From assembly GCF_000190575.1 (NCBI RefSeq), contig NC_015164.1:4054001-4118000 (forward strand): 64,000 nt of DNA. Reading direction: 5' to 3'. Position numbers and translations under genes: made by a program. Under the pieces are notes generated by a model. That model was not told the origin of the DNA. It saw only the letters and a program-made list of their open reading frames with translations, and made no database searches. Within the stretch, counting starts at the first letter, position 1; every line of letters begins with the position of its first letter. This DNA is from Phocaeicola salanitronis DSM 18170. GTDB lineage: Bacteria > Bacteroidota > Bacteroidia > Bacteroidales > Bacteroidaceae. Below, piece after piece: positions 52,485-61,105 of this stretch.

Positions 52485-52682
52485 TTAATAATTCTCTTCA
52501 CATATGTTATCAAGTTCCCTGATTATACATGATACACTTTTTCCAGTCAGACATTCAATGTCATACAGCAAATCCACCAAAAAGTGATATGCCTTACTTC
52601 CGGCTTCCGTAAATTCTCCCGTACTGTCGAATACCTCACCGACACATCCAATTCCTTGTAGCAATTCTTCCAATGTCTTCAT
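52485..52682 (-). CDS. Small hypothetical protein under leader F
   Basis: 65 residues starting MKTLEELLQGIGCVGEVF, acidic, helical. Support comes mainly from leader F directly upstream and the clean start. Function unknown. Confidence 0.55.
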   Translation of the reverse strand: MKTLEELLQGIGCVGEVFDSTGEFTEAGSKAYHFLVDLLYDIECLTGKSVSCIIRELDNICEENY

Positions 52683-52689
52683 CCGTTTT

Positions 52690-52898
52690 TGAATTTAAGT
52701 TTACTTTCCCTCTGTTCGACGTCCTTCAATCGGAAGCCGCTTCGGTTTTTCGGTGCAGTAAAAGGTTGCCGAAAAAGCCATTCCCGATGTTTTTTCCGGT
52801 AAATTACTCTTGCAATGCAAGGAAGAATTTGCCGGAAATGCACTTCAAAACGGAGGGAACAGGCGTGGCAACCTATATTCGCACAAGATAAAACCTCT
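52690..52898 (-). promoter_or_regulatory. Structured leader F
   Basis: Inner hairpin TTTCCGGTAAATT (52793-52805) with AATTTGCCGGAAA (52826-52838). The first box is ACTCTT instead of ACGCTT, and GGAAG is at 52821-52825. Long-range stem GGTTTTTCGGTGC (52744-52756) with GCACAAGATAAAACC (52881-52895). Box TTTCCCTCTG at 52705-52714. Motif TATAAAGGG at 52943-52951 follows. Confidence 0.6.
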
Positions 52899-53082
52899 GG
52901 CGGTGACGGTATGGAGGCTGCAACATGGAATGTTCGGACTGATATAAAGGGCAAGAGGCTTGAGAAGCAAGGTCTATAGAAAGGGTTGGTAAGCATATAT
53001 ATAAGGATAACGGCAGACTTCAAGCCGACATTTCTTTGTAACTTACAACCGGTAAAATAGGAACAACCCGACACAAAATATC

Positions 53083-53200
53083 ATGCAGGACGGATTGCTC
53101 CGCCCTGCATCAGAACTGAATTAGTCATAACTTAATTTGTTTGATGTTGTAAAATTACTCTTTTTATATTAACAGTCAGATTAAATCTTGACTAATTCAG
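53083..53200. repeat. Hairpins between leader F and the integrase
   Basis: ATGCAGG (53083-53089)/CCTGCAT (53104-53110) is a stable hairpin that could end integrase transcription. CTGAATTAGTCA (53116-53127) and TGACTAATTCAG (53189-53200) form a perfect 12-bp inverted repeat. A third pair, TCAGATTAAA and TTTAGTCTGA, spans the integrase stop codon. Recombinase or excisionase binding is possible. Confidence 0.55.
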
Positions 53201-53211
53201 ATAATTATTGT

Positions 53212-54444
53212 TTAGTCTGATGTTAAATGTGTAGCTGCATCATTGAAACAATCTAGTTTCTCAGATAAATTCATCATGTCATGCTCTATCTTTTTATTGG
53301 TGATGCGGGCATAAATTTGTGTTGTTTTTATATTTGCATGACCTAACATCTTTGATACTGATTCTACGGGCACCCCTTTGCTGAGCATCATTGTGGCGAA
53401 CGTGTGTCTTGCGAGGTGATAGGTCAACCGTTTTTTTATTCCACATAAATCCGCGATTTCTTTCAAATACGCATTCATCTTCTGATTAGAAAGAATGGGC
53501 AGTAATTTCCCGTCTTTTGTTTTGCCTTTGTACTTGTTGATAATCATTAAAGGAATGTCCAGCAATAAAATATTGCTTTCGACATGGGTTTTCTGCCTCC
53601 TTGTCATTATCCATTTCTTCCCGTCAAGAGTTACAATGTTGTCTTGGGTCAGATTTGCCACATCTATGTATGCAAGCCCACAGAAACACGAAAATATGAA
53701 TATATCACGGACGGATTCCAAACGTGGAGTGGAAAACTCTTTTTCCATGATTCTTGTAATTTCATCGTCTGTGAGGAAACCCCTGTCAACAGATTCGAGA
53801 TGGAAACGATGCTGGGCGAATGGATCGTGCGTCAATACGCCGCACTTTTGTGCAAATATGACTACGGTCTTAAAAAACTTCAATGTCTTGGTTGCACTAT
53901 TGGGCTTAAGACTGACCACTGTGCGCAGGTAAATATCAAAGTCATGAATGATTACATGGGTCAATTCAGACGGCATTATATCCTTGCGACCATATTTCAG
54001 TTTCAAGAAATTCTCAAAGTGTTTTCCAGCCGCAGAATATTTGTGATATGTGGCCAGCGTTTTCCCTTTACCAACTTGAGCCTTGATGTCCTCAAGATAC
54101 TTGCCGTAGAAATCGAGGAAAGTTGTACATTCCTTGTTCTTGCCAAGATAAATGCTCTTTATCTTATCAAGGGTAAGATCCTTGTCAAACTGGTGCTTTA
54201 GGAAGATATTCCGCAAATCTGATGAAATGTTGTCAATTTGGGCATTGGTGTTCAAGACCTCGGAAGTACGTCCTTTAAGGCGATTTGTTTCGTTTGACCA
54301 TTTTGTCTTGTCAACGTTGATTCCTGCAGACCCGACAGTAAGCATTTTCCCATTAAGATAAATCCGTATCATCAACGGTGATTTACCTTCCTTGTTCACG
54401 TAATTTGTGCGTATATAATACGACACCTTAAAAATAAGTCTCAT
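53212..54444 (-). CDS. Tyrosine recombinase (integrase)
   Basis: 410 residues. N-terminal arm-binding region, SAM-like core-binding domain (about 105-200), then the catalytic domain: CFCGLAYIDVANLT at the place of the first catalytic Arg, RQKTH, HLARHTFATM (H-x-x-R), MLGHANIKTTQIYARI with the nucleophile Tyr. The first Arg is absent, as in several Bacteroidota integrases of the IntDOT type. It lies about 300 bases from the 3' end of tRNA-Ser, so this should be the integrase of the whole element. A -7 box CAAAGTTA (reverse of TAACTTTG) is at 54477-54484. Confidence 0.9.
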   Translation of the reverse strand: MRLIFKVSYYIRTNYVNKEGKSPLMIRIYLNGKMLTVGSAGINVDKTKWSNETNRLKGRTSEVLNTNAQIDNISSDLRNIFLKHQFDKDLTLDKIKSIYLGKNKECTTFLDFYGKYLEDIKAQVGKGKTLATYHKYSAAGKHFENFLKLKYGRKDIMPSELTHVIIHDFDIYLRTVVSLKPNSATKTLKFFKTVVIFAQKCGVLTHDPFAQHRFHLESVDRGFLTDDEITRIMEKEFSTPRLESVRDIFIFSCFCGLAYIDVANLTQDNIVTLDGKKWIMTRRQKTHVESNILLLDIPLMIINKYKGKTKDGKLLPILSNQKMNAYLKEIADLCGIKKRLTYHLARHTFATMMLSKGVPVESVSKMLGHANIKTTQIYARITNKKIEHDMMNLSEKLDCFNDAATHLTSD

Positions 54445-54546
54445 AATAACACGTTATTTGTGTAGCACTTTGGCCACAAAGTTAAACATAAATATCTGTT
54501 ATTAAGCGACTTACAAGGCGTCAATATGGGCTTCAAAAGTACGTCT

Positions 54547-54624
54547 CTGCTACATTTTTTTGGCGGTTGGTCTTCCTGTAGCAGGAAATGTAGCAGGAAA
54601 TGACCGAAATGTGACTGCCAACCG
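54547..54624. repeat. Putative integrase arm sites: three TGTAGCAG copies
   Basis: TGTAGCAG occurs at 54577 and 54589 (as a 12-bp tandem TGTAGCAGGAAA) and in reverse at 54547-54554. CGGTTGG (54564-54570)/CCAACCG (54618-54624) encloses the direct copies. The position, between integrase and tRNA-Ser, fits accessory att sites. Confidence 0.5.
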
Positions 54625-54660
54625 ATGCATTTATACCGTCAAGATTTGGCGTATATACAT

Positions 54661-54697
54661 GAAAAAAGCACCGTAATCGCTTGATTTACGGTGCTTT
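54661..54697 (-). terminator. Terminator of tRNA-Ser
   Basis: AAAGCACCGTAA (54665-54676) pairs perfectly with 54686-54697. On the - strand it is followed by a T run, downstream of tRNA-Ser. Confidence 0.75.
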
Positions 54698-54741
54698 ATA
54701 AGCTTTTCGACCCCTTATTTGAATGTCTCCGTTCGGAGCCT

Positions 54742-54829
54742 TGGCGGAGAGACAGGGATTCGAACCCCGGGTACCTCGCGGTACAACGGTTTTCAAGACC
54801 GCCGCAATCGACCACTCTGCCACCTCTCC
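54742..54829 (-). tRNA. tRNA-Ser(TGA)
   Basis: 88 bases with long variable arm; acceptor stem GGAGAGG/CTCTCC, anticodon loop with TGA, TTCGAAT in the T arm, and an encoded CCA end. Its 3' end faces the integrase, so it is the likely attachment gene. The other attachment site would be beyond the left edge of the window. Confidence 0.95.
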
Positions 54830-54950
54830 AAACTTCTTTGTCAAGTGCTTTTGTTTTTCAAAAGCGCTGCAAAGGTACGCATTATTTTTGAATATGCAAG
54901 CGTTCGGGCAAAAAAAGTTCGTAGAAGAGGAAAATTCGCTAATATTTGCC

Positions 54951-54958
54951 TATCTTTG
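54951..54958 (+). promoter_or_regulatory. -7 box of the ACT-domain gene
   Basis: TATCTTTG matches TAnnTTTG, 29 bases before the start codon. Confidence 0.5.
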
Positions 54959-54987
54959 CCGCGGTATTATTTAATAAAAAGGAGAAA

Positions 54988-55260
54988 ATGAATAAGTCAA
55001 TTATTACGGTAGTAGGAAAAGATTCGGTCGGCATTATCGCAAAGGTATGCTCGTATCTGGCAGAGAACAATATTAATATATTGGATATATCGCAGACTAT
55101 TGTCCAGGAATATTTCAATATGATGATGATTGTGGACATGGCACGCATCGAAAAGCCGTTCGAACAAATATCAAAGGAGTTGGCAGAAGTAGGGAACGGA
55201 ATAGGCGTTCAGGTAAAATGCCAGCGTGAAGAGATTTTCGACAAAATGCACCGGATTTAA
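54988..55260 (+). CDS. ACT domain-containing protein (UPF0237)
   Basis: 90 residues. MNKSIITVVGKDSVGIIAKV and NNINILDISQTIVQEYFNMM give the ACT beta-alpha-beta pattern. It is the usual partner of the following UPF0210 gene, 14 bases away. Likely a small ligand-binding regulator in the cytoplasm. The longer upstream frame lacks support; the ATG at 54988 follows AAGGAG. Confidence 0.85.
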   Translation: MNKSIITVVGKDSVGIIAKVCSYLAENNINILDISQTIVQEYFNMMMIVDMARIEKPFEQISKELAEVGNGIGVQVKCQREEIFDKMHRI

Positions 55261-55274
55261 AAAGAAGTTAGCTT

Positions 55275-56639
55275 ATGATCAATATATCAGAGGTTCTTGA
55301 AACCAACAAGATGATCGAGAAAGAGAATCTGGATGTGCGTACCATTACGATGGGAATCAGCTTGCTGGAATGTGCTGATAGCAATCTGGAGGTGCTTTGC
55401 CGGAATATTTATGAAAAGATAACCCGCCTTGCCAAGGACTTGGTGAAGACAGGAGAGGATATTTCGCAGGAGTATGGAATTCCTATTGTAAACAAGCGCA
55501 TTTCGATTACGCCGGTTTCGTTGGTAGGAGGCGCGGCTTGCCAGACCCCCGATGATTATGTTAAGATTGCTCAGGTTTTGGACCGTGCGGCGGAGGAGTT
55601 GGGCGTGAATTTTATAGGAGGCTATTCGGCTATCGTGTCGAAAGGCATGACCCGGAGCGATGAATTGCTGATTCGTTCTATTCCGAAAGCGATGGCTTGT
55701 ACGGAACGGATTTGCAGTTCGGTGAATGTTGGCTCTACGAAGACGGGCATCAATATGGATGCGGTGCGCCTGTTGGGAGACATTATCAAGGATACGGCAC
55801 GTATGACCGCCAGCCGGGACTCGTTAGGGTGTGCCAAGCTGGTAGTGTTGTGTAATGCGCCGGATGATAATCCGTTTATGGCAGGTGCTTTTCACGGTGT
55901 TTCAGAAGACGATGCGATTATTAATGTCGGCGTAAGCGGTCCGGGTGTCGTGAAGTATGCGCTTGAACAGATTCGGGATGCCGACTTTGAAGTTTTGTGT
56001 GAAACGATTAAGCGGACGGCGTTCAAGATTACCCGTGTGGGTCAACTGGTGGCGCAAGAGGCTTCGCGCAGATTGGGCGTGCCGTTTGGGATTATCGATT
56101 TGTCTTTGGCCCCTACACCGGCTATCGGGGATAGTGTGGCAGATATTTTGAAAGAAATCGGTTTGGAGCATCCCGGCGCACCGGGTACTACGGCTGCTTT
56201 GGCATTACTGAACGATCAGGTGAAAAAAGGTGGCGTAATGGCTTCTTCGTATGTCGGCGGGCTGAGCGGTGCTTTTATACCTGTAAGTGAAGACCAGGGA
56301 ATGATTGATGCGGTAGAAGCCGGGGCTTTGACCATTGAGAAGCTGGAAGCGATGACTTGTGTATGTTCGGTCGGCCTGGATATGATAGCCATTCCGGGTG
56401 ATACTTCGGCGGCTACGATTGCCGGCATCATTGCGGACGAATCGGCTATCGGAATGGTGAACCAGAAGACTACGGCGGTACGTATTATTCCGGTAGAAGG
56501 AAAGCATGTCGGAGATACGGTCGAGTTCGGAGGCTTGTTGGGATATGCGCCGATTATGCCGGTCAACCGCTTCAGTTGTGAGGCATTTGTAAACCGCGGC
56601 GGACGTATTCCGGCTCCGATACATAGCTTTAAGAATTAA
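55275..56639 (+). CDS. UPF0210 (PFL) family protein
   Basis: 454 residues, normal length. Signatures [46 protein letters not shown] and [18 protein letters not shown]. Conserved partner of the ACT-domain gene. Biochemical function unknown. Ordinary chromosomal pair. Confidence 0.85.
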   Translation: MINISEVLETNKMIEKENLDVRTITMGISLLECADSNLEVLCRNIYEKITRLAKDLVKTGEDISQEYGIPIVNKRISITPVSLVGGAACQTPDDYVKIAQVLDRAAEELGVNFIGGYSAIVSKGMTRSDELLIRSIPKAMACTERICSSVNVGSTKTGINMDAVRLLGDIIKDTARMTASRDSLGCAKLVVLCNAPDDNPFMAGAFHGVSEDDAIINVGVSGPGVVKYALEQIRDADFEVLCETIKRTAFKITRVGQLVAQEASRRLGVPFGIIDLSLAPTPAIGDSVADILKEIGLEHPGAPGTTAALALLNDQVKKGGVMASSYVGGLSGAFIPVSEDQGMIDAVEAGALTIEKLEAMTCVCSVGLDMIAIPGDTSAATIAGIIADESAIGMVNQKTTAVRIIPVEGKHVGDTVEFGGLLGYAPIMPVNRFSCEAFVNRGGRIPAPIHSFKN

Positions 56640-56647
56640 TTGCGGCT

Positions 56648-58909
56648 ATGGCGGATTTCTTAGACGGACTGAATGAAAGTCAGCGTGAGGCGGTATTGTA
56701 TGTCGACGGCCCTTCGCTTGTGATAGCGGGCGCAGGGTCGGGGAAGACGCGTGTGCTGACTTATAAAATCGCTTATTTGTTAGACCAGGGCTATGAGCCT
56801 TGGTCTATTCTTGCCTTGACCTTTACGAATAAGGCGGCACGGGAGATGAAGGAGCGCATAGCCGGACAGGTCGGGGCAGACCGGGCACGTTACTTATGGA
56901 TGGGGACATTCCATTCCATTTTCTCACGTATCTTGCGGTTCGAAGCAGGGGCGTTGGGCTTTTCTTCTGATTTTACAATATATGATGCGGCAGATTCCAA
57001 GAGCCTGATAAAATCGATTATTAAGGAAATGCATCTGGACGATAAGGTTTATCGTCCGGGAGCGGTTCAAAGCCGTATCAGCAATGCCAAGAACCATTTG
57101 ATATTGCCCGAAGCGTATGCGGCTAATGCCGAATTGTATCAAAGTGACTTAGAGGCGAAAATGCCTTCCTTGCGGGATATTTACGCTCGTTATTGGGAAC
57201 GGTGCAGGCAGAGTGACGCAATGGATTTCGATGATTTGCTGGTATATACGTATCTGCTTTTCGAAAGATTCCCTGAGGTGCGCGAGAAGTACGCTTCCCG
57301 GTTCCGTTTTGTATTGGTGGACGAGTATCAGGATACGAATTTTGCCCAACACCGCATCGTGTGGCAATTGACCGAGAAGAGCCGCAGGGTGTGTGTGGTG
57401 GGGGATGACGCACAAAGCATCTACTCGTTCCGCGGAGCCAATATTGATAATATTCTCAAGTTTACGGAAGAATATAAAGAGGCGCGTCTTTTTAAACTGG
57501 AGCAGAACTACCGTTCTACACAAACCATTGTGAATGCGGCCAATAGCCTGATAGCCAAGAATAGCGAACAGATTCGGAAAGAGGTTTTCTCGGAGAAAGC
57601 CAAAGGGGAACCGATACCGGTCTTCAATGCATACAGCGATGTGGAAGAAGGCGATATTGTTGCCAATCAAATCGTGAAATTGGCTGCTGGAGGTGCATAC
57701 GGATATGATGACTTCGCGATTTTGTACCGCACGAATGCCCAAAGCCGTATCTTTGAGGAAGCCTTGCGCAAGCGGGGGCTTCCGTACCGCATTTACGGAG
57801 GACTTTCGTTTTACCAGCGGAAAGAAATCAAGGATATTGTAGCTTATTTCCGGCTGGTGGTGAATCCCAATGACGAGGAAGCGTTCAAGCGGATAATCAA
57901 TTTCCCTGCCCGGGGGATTGGCGATACGACTTTAAACAAAATCATTGATGCCGCCACACGGGCGAATGTAAGTCTTTGGACGGTATTGAACGAACCGCTT
58001 GCCTATGGTTTGTCGCTGGCGAAAAATACTTGTGCCAAGTTGCAGGGGTTCCGCGACCTGATAGCGGGTTTTGCGGAAGATGCTGTTCGGAAGAATGCTT
58101 ACGAAGTGGGGCAGGACATTGTGCGCCGGTCGGGGATTATTGCAGAGATTTATCGGGATCGTACGCCGGAGAACTTGAGCCGTCAGGAAAACGTGGAAGA
58201 GTTGATTAACGGCATGCATGATTTCTGTGCCAGCCGTGAAGAAGAAGGAAACGAGCGGGTTTCGCTTTCCGATTATTTGTCCGAGATTTCATTGCTTACC
58301 GATTTGGATAGCGAAGAAGGGGAGGGGGCGCGGATTACGCTCATGACCATCCATTCGGCGAAAGGGCTGGAGTTCAAGAATGTGTTTGTGGTGGGGCTGG
58401 AAGAGAACCTGTTTCCCAGTCCTATGGCGTCCGGTTCTTACCGCCAGCTGGAAGAAGAGCGGCGTCTGTTTTATGTGGCGGTTACCCGTGCCGAAGAACA
58501 TTGTTTCCTTTCGTTCGCCAAGTCACGGTTTAAATACGGAAAAATGGAATTCTGCAGTCCCAGCCGTTTCTTGCGGGACATTGATGCTTGCTATTTGAAA
58601 TTGCCTTTGGACGGGGGCGTTCCCGCAAGCCCGAAGCGGGTGATGTCTGATGCTCCGCGTTTCGCAAAGCCCGAACCGCCTCGTGTATTGCGTAAGGTAT
58701 CTCTTTCTCCAGCTCCGGAAGGAATGCCTTCTTCTAAGCCGGGAGCGGCGGTTGAAGTAGGGCAGACCATCGAGCACGAGCGTTTTGGCATCGGCGAGAT
58801 TATCAAAGTGGAAGGAACGGGCGATAATTGCAAGGCAACGGTTCAGTTCCGTCATGCCGGAACCAAGCAGCTCCTGCTGAAGTTTGCGAGGTTTAAAGTT
58901 GTTTCATAA
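56648..58909 (+). CDS. UvrD/PcrA-type DNA helicase
   Basis: 753 residues. Walker A GAGSGKT (28-34), LALTFTNKAAREMKER, VDEYQDTN, GDDAQSIYSFRGA, EQNYRST and FYVAVTRAEEH: complete superfamily 1A helicase. Acts 3' to 5' in repair and clearing of DNA-bound proteins. Eight bases after the UPF0210 stop, so likely co-transcribed. Confidence 0.95.
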   Translation: MADFLDGLNESQREAVLYVDGPSLVIAGAGSGKTRVLTYKIAYLLDQGYEPWSILALTFTNKAAREMKERIAGQVGADRARYLWMGTFHSIFSRILRFEAGALGFSSDFTIYDAADSKSLIKSIIKEMHLDDKVYRPGAVQSRISNAKNHLILPEAYAANAELYQSDLEAKMPSLRDIYARYWERCRQSDAMDFDDLLVYTYLLFERFPEVREKYASRFRFVLVDEYQDTNFAQHRIVWQLTEKSRRVCVVGDDAQSIYSFRGANIDNILKFTEEYKEARLFKLEQNYRSTQTIVNAANSLIAKNSEQIRKEVFSEKAKGEPIPVFNAYSDVEEGDIVANQIVKLAAGGAYGYDDFAILYRTNAQSRIFEEALRKRGLPYRIYGGLSFYQRKEIKDIVAYFRLVVNPNDEEAFKRIINFPARGIGDTTLNKIIDAATRANVSLWTVLNEPLAYGLSLAKNTCAKLQGFRDLIAGFAEDAVRKNAYEVGQDIVRRSGIIAEIYRDRTPENLSRQENVEELINGMHDFCASREEEGNERVSLSDYLSEISLLTDLDSEEGEGARITLMTIHSAKGLEFKNVFVVGLEENLFPSPMASGSYRQLEEERRLFYVAVTRAEEHCFLSFAKSRFKYGKMEFCSPSRFLRDIDACYLKLPLDGGVPASPKRVMSDAPRFAKPEPPRVLRKVSLSPAPEGMPSSKPGAAVEVGQTIEHERFGIGEIIKVEGTGDNCKATVQFRHAGTKQLLLKFARFKVVS

Positions 58910-58931
58910 GGTGAAAGAAAATGCATAGATT

Positions 58932-60095
58932 ATGTTGGATATAACGAAAGTTCCTTCTCCATGTTATGTTATGGAAGAAGATTTGCTCAGGAAGAACCTG
59001 AGCCTGATAAAATCGGTTGCGGAACGGGCAGGGGTGGAAATCATCCTTGCTTTCAAGGCGTTTGCCCTATGGAAGTCGTTTCCGATATTCCGCGAATACA
59101 TTCGCCATACGACGGCAAGTTCGGTATACGAGGCACGGCTTGCTTTCGAAGAGTTCGGGAGCAAGGCACATACTTATTCGCCTGCTTATACCGATGGGAA
59201 TTTTGCTGATTTCCTGAAATATAGCAGCCACATCACGTTTAATTCGCTATCGCAATACGGACGGTTTTATCCGAAAGTGAAGGCAAGTTCCGAACCGGTG
59301 TCTTGTGGCATACGCATCAATCCGGAATATTCGGAAGTGGAGGTGGAATTGTATAACCCTTGTGCGCCGGGCACACGTTTCGGGGTGACGGCAGATTTGT
59401 TGCCCGACCGTTTGCCCGAAGGGATTGAAGGCTTTCATTGCCATTGCCATTGCGAGTCAAGTTCGTACGAACTGGAACGTACATTAAAGCATATCGAAGA
59501 AAAATTTGCCTGTTGGTTCCCTCAATTGAAATGGCTGAACCTGGGAGGCGGGCATCTGATGACCCGTAAGGATTATGATGTGGAGCATCTGATAGGCTTA
59601 TTGCAAGGGTTGAAGGTGCGTTACCCTCATTTGCAAATCATTTTAGAGCCAGGCTCAGCCTTTGCCTGGCAGACCGGCCCGCTGGTGGCTTCGGTGGTCG
59701 ATGTAGTAGAAAGCCGTGGCATCCGTACCGCGGTTCTCGATGTAAGCTTTACCTGCCACATGCCCGATTGCCTGGAAATGCCTTACCAGCCTGCGGTGCG
59801 CGGGGCGGAGTCGCTTCCGGCAGAGGCGGTTAAGACGGCACGTCCCGATGAGCATGTTTACCGGTTGGGCGGAAACAGTTGCCTGAGCGGGGATTACATG
59901 GGAAGCTGGAAGTTCGGTCATGCGTTGCAGGTGGGCGAGCGGATTGTGTTCGAAGACATGATTCATTATACCATGGTAAAGACGAACATGTTCAACGGCA
60001 TCCATCATCCTTCCATCGCCTTGTGTCATAGCAACGGTGAGCTGGAAGTATATCGCACTTTCCATTACGAGGATTACCGTGACCGGATGTGTTGA
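58932..60095 (+). CDS. nspC: Carboxynorspermidine decarboxylase
   Basis: 387 residues. PLP enzyme of the alanine-racemase fold: IILAFKAFALW carries the PLP lysine, GFHCHCHCESSS and LNLGGGHLMTRKDYD are family hallmarks, and LEPGSAFAW lies in the phosphate region. Converts carboxy(nor)spermidine to (nor)spermidine in polyamine synthesis. Stands behind uvrD by 22 bases. Confidence 0.95.
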   Translation: MLDITKVPSPCYVMEEDLLRKNLSLIKSVAERAGVEIILAFKAFALWKSFPIFREYIRHTTASSVYEARLAFEEFGSKAHTYSPAYTDGNFADFLKYSSHITFNSLSQYGRFYPKVKASSEPVSCGIRINPEYSEVEVELYNPCAPGTRFGVTADLLPDRLPEGIEGFHCHCHCESSSYELERTLKHIEEKFACWFPQLKWLNLGGGHLMTRKDYDVEHLIGLLQGLKVRYPHLQIILEPGSAFAWQTGPLVASVVDVVESRGIRTAVLDVSFTCHMPDCLEMPYQPAVRGAESLPAEAVKTARPDEHVYRLGGNSCLSGDYMGSWKFGHALQVGERIVFEDMIHYTMVKTNMFNGIHHPSIALCHSNGELEVYRTFHYEDYRDRMC

Positions 60096-60116
60096 CATCT
60101 GGAGAGGTTCCTAAAT

Positions 60117-60182
60117 GCAACAGGCTTCGATGGCTGACGCAACAGGCTGCGTTGGGCATCGAAGCCTGTTGCGTTAGCCATC
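60117..60182 (+). terminator. Hairpin with two exclusive pairings after nspC
   Basis: GCAACAGGCTTCGATG (60117-60132) pairs perfectly with 60157-60172. Alternatively 60129-60147 pairs with 60164-60182 with one mismatch. No T run follows, so a classic intrinsic terminator is not certain. The rest of 60096-60350 holds no gene. Confidence 0.5.
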
Positions 60183-60350
60183 GAGACTATATGCGTTTGC
60201 ACTTGTATATAGCTGGCATTGGCGCAGATAGCGTAAAAAGGCGGAATTTTTTCCAAAAAAAGTTCCGTGATTGTTTGGGGTTTTGAGAAAAAGCATTACC
60301 TTTGCAACCGCAAAATCAAAAAAAGTTTTGCCGTTCTTTGAATGCTTGTT

Positions 60351-60426
60351 GCGGAAATAGCTCAGTTGGTAGAGCACAACCTTGCCAAGGTTGGGGTCGC
60401 GAGTTCGAGTCTCGTTTTCCGCTCCA
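60351..60426 (+). tRNA. tRNA-Gly(GCC), copy 1
   Basis: 76 bases with encoded CCA; anticodon loop CTTGCCAAG gives GCC. First of a seven-gene tRNA cluster. Confidence 0.95.
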
Positions 60427-60433
60427 TGATAAT

Positions 60434-60514
60434 GCCCAGGTGGCGGAATGGTAGACGCGCACGTTTCAGGTGCGTGTGTCGAGAGGCATGCAGGTTCGAG
60501 TCCTGTTCTGGGCA
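60434..60514 (+). tRNA. tRNA-Leu(CAG), copy 1
   Basis: 81 bases, long variable arm, anticodon CAG in GTTTCAGGT; CCA not encoded. Confidence 0.93.
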
Positions 60515-60537
60515 CGTTCTTTTTAAGTTTGTTTATC

Positions 60538-60620
60538 GGAGAGATGGCGGAATTGGTAGACGCGCTACTTTGAGGGGGTAGTGACATTATGTCGTGGGAG
60601 TTCGAGTCTCCTTCTCTTCA
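60538..60620 (+). tRNA. tRNA-Leu(GAG)
   Basis: 83 bases, long variable arm; anticodon loop TTGAGGG gives GAG. CCA not encoded. Confidence 0.92.
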
Positions 60621-60629
60621 CCCGTTGAT

Positions 60630-60705
60630 GCGGAAATAGCTCAGTTGGTAGAGCACAACCTTGCCAAGGTTGGGGTCGCGAGTTCGAGTCTCGTTTTCCG
60701 CTCCA
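60630..60705 (+). tRNA. tRNA-Gly(GCC), copy 2
   Basis: Identical by eye to copy 1, including CCA. Start of a 164-base duplication with the next tRNA-Leu. Confidence 0.95.
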
Positions 60706-60712
60706 TGATAAT

Positions 60713-60793
60713 GCCCAGGTGGCGGAATGGTAGACGCGCACGTTTCAGGTGCGTGTGTCGAGAGGCATGCAGGTTCGAGTCCTGTTCTGGGCA
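60713..60793 (+). tRNA. tRNA-Leu(CAG), copy 2
   Basis: Identical by eye to copy 1 including the spacer before it. Confidence 0.93.
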
Positions 60794-60800
60794 CATCATT

Positions 60801-60873
60801 GCGGAAATAGCTCAGTTGGTAGAGCACAACCTTGCCAAGGTTGGGGTCGCGAGTTCGAGTCTCGTTTTCCGCT
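60801..60873 (+). tRNA. tRNA-Gly(GCC), copy 3
   Basis: Same body as copies 1 and 2 but without encoded CCA (CAC follows). Confidence 0.95.
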
Positions 60874-60898
60874 CACGTTAGTTATTTTGGGTTTCATT

Positions 60899-60971
<73 letters not shown>

Positions 60972-60974
60972 CGT

Positions 60975-61015
60975 AAAGAGAGAGATTGGTTCTGCCAGTC
61001 TCTCTCTTTCGTTTT
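60975..61015 (+). terminator. Terminator of the tRNA cluster
   Basis: AAAGAGAGAGA (60975-60985) pairs with TCTCTCTCTTT (60999-61009), then CGTTTTT. Four bases after the last tRNA. Confidence 0.85.
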
Positions 61016-61046
61016 TCATGCTTTCTTCCAAAAAGCGTTCTGTTTT

Positions 61047-61078
61047 TTTGGTTGCTAACCATAGCCTGTATATATTTG
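61047..61078 (+). promoter_or_regulatory. Bacteroidota promoter of the small protein gene
   Basis: TTTG (61047-61050), a 20-base spacer and TATATTTG (61071-61078) match the -33/-7 consensus. The start codon lies 28 bases on. ribE may share it. Confidence 0.75.
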
Positions 61079-61105
61079 CACCACCATATTAAACATCTGA
61101 ACGAA

